In this document: piece after piece, positions 33,169 to 40,284 of the stretch | Layout of the letters: the number at the start of each line of letters is the position of its first letter | Numbering within the stretch: the first letter of the stretch is position 1 | DNA from: CAZLDI01 sp964558415 | GTDB lineage: Bacteria; Chloroflexota; Dehalococcoidia; SM23-28-2; RBG-16-64-32 | NCBI GenBank assembly: GCA_964558415.1 | Contig: CAZLDI010000020.1 | Location: 1-51,299, forward strand | Length of the DNA: 51,299 nucleotides | Direction: 5' to 3' | Notes under the pieces: model-generated | Databases searched by the model: none | What the model saw: the letters and a program-made list of their open reading frames with translations, nothing else | Told to the model about the DNA's origin: nothing | Made by a program: the position numbers and the translations under genes

Positions 33169-34953
33169 ATGTCTACTATCAGCCCGTCTTCTCAGTCCGG
33201 GGCGCTTTCGCATCTCCTGACGTGGCCCCTTCGGCGTATCCGCTGGAAGATCGTCATCCCTTACGCTTTCCTCACGGTGATGCTGGCGGGAGCGGGTAGC
33301 TTTCTTGCCACGCGCCTCGTGACCGGCTCCCTGACCGACCGTTTCGACAATCAGCTCGCGGAGACCGGCCGCGTCGTGGCGGACGCTGTTGTCCGCAAGG
33401 AACGCGACCACCTGGAGACGCTGCGCAACGTCTCTTACACTGAAGGAGTAGCGGACGCGGTTCGCAAGGGGGACGAGAACGCTATCTCAGGCCTCGTGGC
33501 TCCGATCGCCGGGAACGACAGCGTGGAGCGGCTGGAGGTGCTTGACGCCTCCGGTCGGCGGCTGCACACCCTCTGGCTCTCAGATCCTGGCGCTCTTTTC
33601 TACCAGGAACTGCCCAGTGACGACGATCCCTCCCAGTGGCAGCTCGTCCAGAAGGTCCTTGGCGGCGAGGTGGACACCCTCGGCGACAAGTATGCGCAGG
33701 TCGTCGAAACTAGCGAAGGCTTCGTCCTCTATACGGCCGGACCGATCACCGATGACGCCGGACTGGCCGGGGTTGTGCTCGTCGGTACGACGCTCGCTTC
33801 CTTCGTCAATCAGGCCCAGGCTGAGGCGCTGGCAAACGTCACAGTCTACGACTTCGAGGGTGTCCCCCTCGCGTCAACCTTCGCCCGCCCGGACGACGCT
33901 AACAGCAGCGAGGCCCGCCTGGACATCAGCAGCGAGACCGTCCTCGAGTTAATACCCGGGACCGGCGCGGTGCGCGAGCAGCGCTCCCTATGGGGCCGCA
34001 GCTACGACCTCGTGTACGGAAGACTGGAGGTGCGCGATCAGGCCGTGGGGCTCTACTCGGTAGGCCTCCCCTCGGACTTCGTCGCCAACGCCGGCTCCGC
34101 CACCCGCACGCAGATCGCCCTGTTGTTCGGCGTGGGCATGACGGCAGTGATGGCGATCGGGCTGCTAGTGGCGCACGCCCTGACGACACCGATCCTCAAA
34201 CTCCTGCACGCAGCCCGCCTCGTCGCCGCCGGCGACCTCACAGTACAAAGCGGCGTTAAGTCCTCGGACGAGATCGGCGCCCTTGCCACCTCGTTTGATG
34301 AGATGACGCGGCGCCTCCAACGTCAGCACACTGCAACCGTGCGCGCACTTACCTCCGCGATCGACGCGCGCGACCCTTATACACTCGGTCACTCTGTCCG
34401 CGTCGGACAGCTGGCCGCGCTCATTGGCCGGCAGCTCCACCTGGACGAGAGGACCCTCTCGCGTCTGGAGATCGGCGGCTATCTCCACGACATCGGCAAG
34501 ATCGGCATCCGCGACGCTATCCTGCTCAAGCCGGGAAGGCTCACACCGGAGGAGCGACGCATAATCCAGGAGCACCCGCGTATCGGTCTCGCCATACTCC
34601 AGCCGGTGGAGCTGCCCGAAGAAGTAATCGAGTTTGTCGGCAGCCACCACGAGCGCCTTGATGGTAGCGGCTACCCCCACGGCGCGTCCGGTGAGAGCGT
34701 CTCGGTCGTCGCGCGGATCGCTGCCGTCGCCGACATGTACGACGCGATTACCAGCGAGCGGCCGTACCGCGACCCGGCCGCCCCCCACGACGCACTCCAG
34801 TTGCTCCGCTCTGAGGCAGGCCAGCTCCTCGATCCGGAGATCGTCTCCGCGCTGGCATCCGTCATGACTGAATGGGAGCAGCGCCGCCGGAACGACCCAG
34901 AACTACGCGGTTTCAAGCTGCCTGACCTGGAAGCGGAGAGGCTAGGCGTCTAG
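33169..34953 (+). CDS. Membrane sensor with HAMP and HD-GYP domains
   Basis: This 594-aa protein probably degrades cyclic di-GMP in response to an extracellular signal. It has a first membrane helix near residues 27-48, an extracytoplasmic dCache-like region (about 50-310), a second helix (IALLFGVGMTAVMAIGLLVA), a HAMP domain (TTPILKLLHAARLVAAGDL) and a C-terminal HD-GYP domain. The catalytic motifs are intact: GHSVRVGQLA, YLHDIGKIGI, SHHERLDGSGYPHG and SERPYR. The next gene (34963) follows after 9 bases and encodes a secreted protein, so the two may be functionally linked. Confidence 0.93.
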   Translation: MSTISPSSQSGALSHLLTWPLRRIRWKIVIPYAFLTVMLAGAGSFLATRLVTGSLTDRFDNQLAETGRVVADAVVRKERDHLETLRNVSYTEGVADAVRKGDENAISGLVAPIAGNDSVERLEVLDASGRRLHTLWLSDPGALFYQELPSDDDPSQWQLVQKVLGGEVDTLGDKYAQVVETSEGFVLYTAGPITDDAGLAGVVLVGTTLASFVNQAQAEALANVTVYDFEGVPLASTFARPDDANSSEARLDISSETVLELIPGTGAVREQRSLWGRSYDLVYGRLEVRDQAVGLYSVGLPSDFVANAGSATRTQIALLFGVGMTAVMAIGLLVAHALTTPILKLLHAARLVAAGDLTVQSGVKSSDEIGALATSFDEMTRRLQRQHTATVRALTSAIDARDPYTLGHSVRVGQLAALIGRQLHLDERTLSRLEIGGYLHDIGKIGIRDAILLKPGRLTPEERRIIQEHPRIGLAILQPVELPEEVIEFVGSHHERLDGSGYPHGASGESVSVVARIAAVADMYDAITSERPYRDPAAPHDALQLLRSEAGQLLDPEIVSALASVMTEWEQRRRNDPELRGFKLPDLEAERLGV

Positions 34954-34962
34954 CCCTGCGCC

Positions 34963-36042
34963 ATGCGACGCGCCCTCTCGCTGACTGCCTTTGTCGCGGT
35001 CTTGGCCGCCGTATCCGTCCTTCTGGCCGGCATCGCCGCGACGCTGGCCCTCGCGCGCGCCGGCCCGGACGTCCTCGCCACTGACCTCTCATCGAAGATC
35101 AGCGCTGACTATTCCGCCAACGAGAATGCGTGGATTTTCGCCCCCGTTTCGGACCGGATCACCGAAGACGCCCGTCGCGACGACCGCCGGCTGAACGAGG
35201 TGGACTCAGACGTCGAGATCGTTGATGTCCACCACAATCGTCCCCCCGCGGGCAACAACGTCGCGGGCGGGGAGCCGGGCCCAACACCAGCGGCCGGTGC
35301 AACGCCCCGCCCCGGTGCCCATACCCCAACTCCCGTCGGCCAGACGCCGGCCCCCGGCCAGAACCCGACGCCGACTGTGAAGCCGACGGCCACCCCCGGA
35401 CCCGGCGAGACGCCAAAGCCAACGCCGGCGCCGACACCAAGCCCAACTCAATCACCGACACCAACCCCAACGCCCCCGCCCTTTCCGGCTAACTGGACTC
35501 TCTACCTGCACAACAACCCGACCCCGCCGATAGGGCAGACCAACTCACAGACCAACCTCCTTTTGAACCTGAACGCGCCGACAGCAAGCGCCTTGTTCAA
35601 CTACGATGCCGATCGCGACAACACGCCCGGCCTTTGTATCCAAAGGGGTGGAATCGGCGGAACTGAGACCGATCCGCTGAAAACTCAGGCGTGGGCTACG
35701 CCCGCCTTTGCCACCAGTCTGACCATACAGGGCAGCGTCAAGGTGGCGTTGTGGAGCGCAATGAAGAACTTCAGCAAGAACAAGCGCGGCGCGGTTACTG
35801 TCTACCTCAACGACGTCTCCGCCACCTCCGTCCCAATCGCGCTCTCTATCATTAACGACGCCAGCTGGCAGCAGGGGAGCGGCTCCTGGGTGCAGAAGAC
35901 CTTCATCATGCCGGTCCCCTCCTACACACTCCCCGCCGGTCATCGCCTGGAGTTCAAGGTGACCGTCAGCTCCGTCGCTGACGACGATATGTGGTTCGCC
36001 TACGACACCGTCCAGTACCCATCCCTTATTCAGCTCAACTGA
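34963..36042 (+). CDS. Secreted Pro/Thr-rich protein with C-terminal beta domain
   Basis: This 359-aa exported protein has an N-terminal hydrophobic segment (ALSLTAFVAVLAAVSVLLAGIA), then a region with charged residues, and a long Pro/Thr-rich linker (about residues 100-175, repeated PTPTP and PTATPGPG). The C-terminal domain of about 180 residues opens with WTLYLHNNPTPPIGQTNSQ and is rich in beta strands, as in surface or jelly-roll modules. That opening is a pattern I associate with Chloroflexota exported proteins. The N-terminus could be a pilin-like anchor. It is co-oriented with the HD-GYP gene, 9 bases downstream. Confidence 0.7.
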   Translation: MRRALSLTAFVAVLAAVSVLLAGIAATLALARAGPDVLATDLSSKISADYSANENAWIFAPVSDRITEDARRDDRRLNEVDSDVEIVDVHHNRPPAGNNVAGGEPGPTPAAGATPRPGAHTPTPVGQTPAPGQNPTPTVKPTATPGPGETPKPTPAPTPSPTQSPTPTPTPPPFPANWTLYLHNNPTPPIGQTNSQTNLLLNLNAPTASALFNYDADRDNTPGLCIQRGGIGGTETDPLKTQAWATPAFATSLTIQGSVKVALWSAMKNFSKNKRGAVTVYLNDVSATSVPIALSIINDASWQQGSGSWVQKTFIMPVPSYTLPAGHRLEFKVTVSSVADDDMWFAYDTVQYPSLIQLN

Positions 36043-36136
36043 CCCCTCCACCGATCCGGGACCAGATCCCGCCGTGACGGCCTGCGGGACTGCGTTATAC
36101 TTCGCATAGCCCCCTTCTTGGCGCACTGGAGGAACC

Positions 36137-37408
36137 ATGTCCATTACCTGGCAGATCAGCGAGCTCGAACACGGCCTTCGCGTCGTCACCACGCCCATGC
36201 CCACATCGCAGTCGGTAAGCGTCAACGTCTTCGTCGGCGCTGGCTCCCGCGGCGAAGTCCCCCGCACCATGGGTATCGCCCACTTCCTGGAACACATGGT
36301 GTTCAAGGGCACCCCGAAACGCCCTACTGCCATCACGATCGCAGAGGCGATTGAAGGTGCGGGCGGCGTTCTCAACGCCTACACCGCTAAGGAGATGACC
36401 TGCTACTGGAACCAGGTCCCCTTCGACCAGCTGGAGACTGCTGTGGACGTCCTCGCGGACATGCTCGACAACTCCCTCCTCGACTCCGAAGAGATCGACC
36501 GCGAGCGGACCGTCGTCCAGCAGGAGATACGGCGCACCAGGGACCAGCCTGGCGCCTGGGCCGGCGAGCTCCTGGGACAGGCGATGTACGGAGATCACCC
36601 GATGGGCTGGTCAACCGCGGGTACTGAAGACACCGTCGCCGCCCTGCAACAGCAGGACTTCAAGGACTGGATCGCGGCCTGGTACAGCGCATCCAATATC
36701 GTCGTCAGCGTCGCCGGCAACACAACTCACGACGAGGTTCTCGGGCTCGCGCAGCGCTACTTCCGAAACGGCGCCGCGCACGCTGTGCCGGACGCCGCCG
36801 CCGTCAACGGCGCGCTTCCCGCAACGCGTGTCATCGCCGACTCGCGGCCCATCACCCAGGCCAACATCGCCATTGGACTCCCCGCCTTGTCTCGTCATGA
36901 CCCGGAGCGCTACGCCCTCATGGTCCTCAACTCGCTCCTCGGCCGCGGCATGAGTTGTCGCTTATTCAAAGAGGTGCGCGAGCGACGCGGACTGGCCTAC
37001 TCCGTAGGTTCTTCTGTCAGCAGGCACTCGGACACCGGCATGCTCGGCATCTCTGCAGGCGTCTCGCCGGAGAACATCGGCGAAGCGGTCCGCGTGATCC
37101 TGGAAGAGCTCGAGAAGTTGACGCAGGAGACGGTTGGTGAGGATGAGCTGACGAAGTCGCGCGACTACACCATCGGCAGCTTCCGCCTCAGCCTGGAGTC
37201 CACCATGGCCCTCGGCCAGCGCGCCGGCGATAGCCTCCTAACGCTGGGCGAGATCGAGCCAATCGAAGACGTCGTCGGCAAACTACGCGCCGTCAGCGCA
37301 GATGATCTGCTGAGGGTGGCGCAAAGGCTGCTTGTCCGCGACAACGCGGCTCTCGCCGTGGTCGCCCCGGATGTGGACGAAGGCGCGCTCGCGGCGTTGC
37401 TGCAGTAG
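36137..37408 (+). CDS. M16-family zinc peptidase
   Basis: This 423-aa protein is an insulinase/processing-peptidase-like metalloprotease. The inverted zinc motif HFLEH is present in GIAHFLEHMVFKGT with the downstream glutamate region (EEIDRERTVVQQEIRR). The second half includes RGRSC-like RGMSCRLFKEVRERRGLAYSV, the conserved Arg/Tyr pair region of the family. There is no signal peptide, so it is probably cytoplasmic. GGAGG lies four bases before the ATG. A TTATAC hexamer about 45 bases upstream may be its -10 box, without a good -35. A hairpin follows the gene. Confidence 0.92.
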   Translation: MSITWQISELEHGLRVVTTPMPTSQSVSVNVFVGAGSRGEVPRTMGIAHFLEHMVFKGTPKRPTAITIAEAIEGAGGVLNAYTAKEMTCYWNQVPFDQLETAVDVLADMLDNSLLDSEEIDRERTVVQQEIRRTRDQPGAWAGELLGQAMYGDHPMGWSTAGTEDTVAALQQQDFKDWIAAWYSASNIVVSVAGNTTHDEVLGLAQRYFRNGAAHAVPDAAAVNGALPATRVIADSRPITQANIAIGLPALSRHDPERYALMVLNSLLGRGMSCRLFKEVRERRGLAYSVGSSVSRHSDTGMLGISAGVSPENIGEAVRVILEELEKLTQETVGEDELTKSRDYTIGSFRLSLESTMALGQRAGDSLLTLGEIEPIEDVVGKLRAVSADDLLRVAQRLLVRDNAALAVVAPDVDEGALAALLQ

Positions 37409-37420
37409 AGGGGAAATGAG

Positions 37421-37447
37421 GAGGCCCTTCCGCCATGGAAGGGCCTC
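37421..37447 (+). terminator. Hairpin after the M16 peptidase gene
   Basis: GAGGCCCTTCC - GCCAT - GGAAGGGCCTC is an 11-bp perfect stem beginning 13 bases after the stop. No T-tract follows, so it may stabilise the 3' end or act with Rho. Confidence 0.55.
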
Positions 37448-37485
37448 ACCGCCGCACCCCCCGAATCAGAGGATTGCATATTCGC

Positions 37486-37568
37486 GGAGGAGGTGGGCAC
37501 GCACCCCATCCACCTTTCGGCGGAGTTCACCGGCCCCGCAACCGGTGATTGAGAACCGCACCTCCTCC
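37486..37568. other. Unexplained inverted-repeat region, possible structured RNA
   Basis: GGAGGAGGTG (37486-37495) pairs perfectly with CACCTCCTCC (37559-37568) across 63 bases. Inside lies a second perfect hairpin, CACCGG (37528-37533) with CCGGTG (37542-37547). No protein frame fits. It lies upstream of the enoyl-CoA hydratase promoter. It does not fold as a tRNA and I could not match it to a known riboswitch. Confidence 0.4.
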
Positions 37569-37627
37569 AACATAAATAACAACCGTACCTGCGACTCATT
37601 ACGCTCTTTACCGTTCGTTAACTTTTC

Positions 37628-37645
37628 TATAATGGGCCTTGGCCC
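37628..37645 (+). promoter_or_regulatory. -10 region and palindrome upstream of enoyl-CoA hydratase
   Basis: TATAAT (37628-37633) is a consensus -10 box, but the -35 region at 17-18 bases spacing is poor (TCTTTA). Directly after it the palindrome GGGCC-TT-GGCCC (37634-37645) covers the likely start point, which is a plausible regulator site. Confidence 0.5.
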
Positions 37646-37680
37646 CAGTATCTAAGGGACAACACCAACAGGAGGATCCA

Positions 37681-38469
37681 ATGCCAGACCTCACGAACGT
37701 GACCTACGAAACGAAAGGCCGCCTGGCCTACATCACGATAAACCGGCCGGAGCGCCGCAACGCCATCGACCCGCAGACCAGCCAGGACCTGTTCAACGCC
37801 TTCACCGCGTTCAAGGAAGACGACGGCCTCTGGCTCGCCGTCCTCACAGGCGCCGGCGACCAGGCCTTCTCCGCGGGCGCCGACCTGGTCGCCATGTCAC
37901 AGGCCTTCGCCGGTGGAGGCGGTATGTCCGGCTATCAGGCCCCCTTCGGCGGCATTACGCGCGGCTTCGAATGCTGGAAGCCCATCATCGCCGCCATCAA
38001 CGGTTACTGCCTCGCCGGCGGCCTCGAACTCGCCCTCGCGTGCGACGTGCGCATCGCCGTGGACAGCGCCACCTTCGGGTTGCCGGAACCCAAGCGTGCC
38101 ATCATCCCGGCCGCCGGCGGCACGCAGCGCCTCCCGCGCTTCGTTCCTCTCGCCTTCGCAATGGAGCTCCTTCTCTCCGGCGAGCGCTTTGACGCCCAGA
38201 CGGCCCTCCGCTTCGGCCTCGTCTCCCGCGTCGTGCCCGCCGCCCAGCTAATGGCCACCGTTGAGGAGGTGGCGGCTAAAATCCTGGAGTGCGGTCCTCT
38301 CGCCGTCCGCGCGATCAAGCAGGCCGCTCTTCAAGGTCGAGAGATGTCGCTCGAAGATGGTCTGAAGTTGGAGTCCCAGCTCGCGGGTCAGGTCTTCCGC
38401 TCAGAGGATGCGCGCGAGGGGCCTACGGCGTTCGCGCAGAAGCGGCCGCCGGAGTACAAGGGACGCTAG
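37681..38469 (+). CDS. Enoyl-CoA hydratase/isomerase family protein
   Basis: This 262-aa crotonase-fold enzyme probably hydrates 2-enoyl-CoA in fatty or branched-chain acid breakdown. The CoA-binding AFSAGADL, the oxyanion-hole segment INGYCLAGGLELALACDVRIA, and ATFGLPEPKRAIIPAAGG carry the two glutamates at the positions of the classical hydratase pair. The C-terminus (TAFAQKRPPEYKGR) is typical. The start at 37681 has AGGAGG five bases upstream. Substrate specificity is not determinable; dehydrogenases or thiolases are not nearby. Confidence 0.93.
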   Translation: MPDLTNVTYETKGRLAYITINRPERRNAIDPQTSQDLFNAFTAFKEDDGLWLAVLTGAGDQAFSAGADLVAMSQAFAGGGGMSGYQAPFGGITRGFECWKPIIAAINGYCLAGGLELALACDVRIAVDSATFGLPEPKRAIIPAAGGTQRLPRFVPLAFAMELLLSGERFDAQTALRFGLVSRVVPAAQLMATVEEVAAKILECGPLAVRAIKQAALQGREMSLEDGLKLESQLAGQVFRSEDAREGPTAFAQKRPPEYKGR

Positions 38470-39110
38470 ACGGAGGACGAAGGTTGATCGGCGTCTTCGT
38501 CCCCGGGCTCCAGTTCCGGCGGTTCCGCGTGCCGAACTGGTTCCTCATCAATCACCGGCGTCTCTTGCACCGGGGTCTCTGGCTCGCTTAGCGCACCGGC
38601 GTCGTGTTGCCCGGGCTCAAACGGCGCCTCGAACACCTCCGGCTCGCCCTCAGCAGCTATCGGTGGCATGCTAAGGGCCGCGATGCCAGTCAACAGGACC
38701 GCGATGCCGGACAGCAGCACGAGATACAGCCCCTCGGCGGCCGCGAGCTCAATCGGCGCTGCTCCGTCGGCCTGGCTCGCGAGCTGTTCGTATTCACCGA
38801 GAATGCCCCCGGCTCGGTCCTGGACATCCAGAAGATCGACAGCAGCGACGACGATCACCGCACCGCCCACGGCTGTCATTAGAGCAGCGCGATAGAGCCC
38901 CTGACCCTGTCCAAAGAGGTAGTAAGCCACGGCCCAGACCAGCAGCAATCCCAGGACGAGCGTGATAATGCCGTCGCCTTCGTCCTGCAGCCCCGTCCTG
39001 CTGAACTGCCCGAAAGTCGCGGTCAGCCTCACCCACGGCAGCAGCGACCCCAGCAGAACCCCGATCGCCGCCGTGCCCGCCACCGCTGTGTATATGCGCT
39101 TATCACGCAT
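38466..39110 (-). CDS. Hypothetical membrane protein with acidic tail (214 aa)
   Basis: This protein has about four hydrophobic segments (YTAVAGTAAIGVLLGSLLPW, ITLVLGLLLVWAVAYYLF, ALMTAVGGAVIVVAAVDLL, GLYLVLLSGIAVLLTGIAAL), then a Pro/Glu-rich disordered tail of about 55 residues. AGGAGG lies 7 bases upstream of the ATG, an excellent site. Its last bases overlap the end of the convergent enoyl-CoA hydratase gene by 4. I do not recognise the family. It is the last gene of a three-gene run with the zinc-ribbon protein and the PPOX gene. Confidence 0.65.
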   Translation of the reverse strand: MRDKRIYTAVAGTAAIGVLLGSLLPWVRLTATFGQFSRTGLQDEGDGIITLVLGLLLVWAVAYYLFGQGQGLYRAALMTAVGGAVIVVAAVDLLDVQDRAGGILGEYEQLASQADGAAPIELAAAEGLYLVLLSGIAVLLTGIAALSMPPIAAEGEPEVFEAPFEPGQHDAGALSEPETPVQETPVIDEEPVRHAEPPELEPGDEDADQPSSSV

Positions 39111-39133
39111 GAACGTTCCTCCTCACTATCCCG

Positions 39134-39604
39134 CTAGTCTCTCGCGCGCCCCGACGTGAACCGCGCCCACCTGCGGCGGACAATCGACTGGCCCCAGCGG
39201 TATCCCAGGCCGTCACCCACGCTATTTGCGACGTTCGCAGAAAGCACGTAAAACAGTATCAGGAGCCCGAAGAACGCCGTAACGCTCCACCAGCTGACGC
39301 CAGCAAAAGCCAGAGGCAACAGCGCCACCACGACGCCCAGCGTCAGGCCACCCCAGGCTACGCTCCGCACCACCGTCGCTTCACGCGACCGCCGGACACG
39401 ATGCATCTCCATGACCTCTCGCGGCACGCCCCCGACAGGCGTTACGTCCGCTGTGGCGCGCTTGCAATGCGGGCAGATGGCGCGCTCCGCAGCCAGCGGG
39501 TGATAACAGTTCCCGCAGAAGCGCCCGGCGTTGGGTGCGCGACCGGCCAGGATGTCGTCCAGCAGCACGAGCAACCTCTCCGATAGTATCTCGGGACTCG
39601 TCAT
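39134..39604 (-). CDS. Zinc-ribbon membrane protein (156 aa)
   Basis: The N-terminal half has a zinc ribbon (FCGNCYHPLAAERAICPHCKR, two CxxC pairs), followed by a basic linker and two hydrophobic helices (AWGGLTLGVVVALLPLAFAGV and SVTAFFGLLILFYVLSANVA), then a basic C-terminus. Such small ribbon-plus-membrane proteins are common and mostly uncharacterised. It lies 23 bases upstream of the next gene and 51 bases after the PPOX gene on the same strand. Confidence 0.7.
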   Translation of the reverse strand: MTSPEILSERLLVLLDDILAGRAPNAGRFCGNCYHPLAAERAICPHCKRATADVTPVGGVPREVMEMHRVRRSREATVVRSVAWGGLTLGVVVALLPLAFAGVSWWSVTAFFGLLILFYVLSANVANSVGDGLGYRWGQSIVRRRWARFTSGRARD

Positions 39605-39655
39605 GCCGGCCTCGGAAGGCTCGCGCCGTGGCTGTGTTGCTTCGATGTTCGGACC

Positions 39656-40057
39656 CTAGTCCGTCATGATCGAAGCCACGTGCTCGGGCTCGATCACGAA
39701 GGTCACGCGCTTCTCTTCCGGCATGCGGAACGGGTAGCTGTCCTGACCCAGATACTTCTTCGCCAGCCGGTCGATCCCTTCATCGGCACCTTCGTGTGTG
39801 TCCTTGACCACTCTGCCGCGAATCATGGCGCAAGAGTACGGGTTCTGCTGGCTGTAAACGCTAATCGCCACTCGCGGATCGCGGCGCATGTTGCGAGGCT
39901 TCGTGCGACCCTCCGCGGTGTTCACGACGATCCTGTCGCCGTCCAGCTCCACCCACACAGGACTGACCTGCGGGGAGCCGTCCGCCATGATCGTCGCGAT
40001 GTGGGCGAAGTTCGGCTCCTGGAAGAGCTTCCTCACACCTTCCGACAAGGCTGCCAT
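39656..40057 (-). CDS. PPOX-class (F420- or flavin-dependent) enzyme
   Basis: This 133-aa protein has the split-barrel fold of the pyridoxamine oxidase-like family, in the F420-associated subgroup: FAHIATIMADGSPQVSPVWVELDGD, NTAEGRTKPRNMRRDPRVAISV, IRGRVV, and the C-terminal RVTFVIEPEHV. The subgroup binds F420 or flavin to reduce varied substrates. GGAGG lies 8 bases before the ATG. With the LLM protein at the left end it suggests F420 use, but no F420 biosynthesis gene is visible in this window. Confidence 0.88.
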   Translation of the reverse strand: MAALSEGVRKLFQEPNFAHIATIMADGSPQVSPVWVELDGDRIVVNTAEGRTKPRNMRRDPRVAISVYSQQNPYSCAMIRGRVVKDTHEGADEGIDRLAKKYLGQDSYPFRMPEEKRVTFVIEPEHVASIMTD

Positions 40058-40253
40058 CTAAAGAACCTCCTTCGTTCCGTCAGTGGGACGCATCACTATA
40101 GGTTAGCCTCAGTTTGCGGCCACCGCCAGTGCCTGTGCCCACAGATTCGAGGATTGCTGGCCCGCACACGTAGCAATTGCGCCGTTCGCGCGTCTGTACT
40201 TGCGAGACCGCAGAGGAGCCGGGCGCGGGGAGGCGTCATCCGGCGGGGCGGGC

Positions 40254-40269
40254 GTTTGTCTGGACAAAC
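40254..40269. promoter_or_regulatory. Inverted repeat just upstream of the 798-aa protein gene
   Basis: GTTTGTC-TG-GACAAAC is a perfect 7-bp inverted repeat with a 2-base centre. It ends 15 bases before the ATG and abuts the GAGGAG ribosome-binding site. As DNA it could be an operator; the 2-base loop makes an RNA hairpin less likely. Confidence 0.5.
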
Positions 40270-40284
40270 CGAGGAGTCGCGCGA

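Noticed and set aside
37484..37570. tRNA or cobalamin riboswitch reading of the inverted-repeat region
   Set aside because: No anticodon arm or TTCRA loop can be formed at the right places, and no B12 box is present on either strand.
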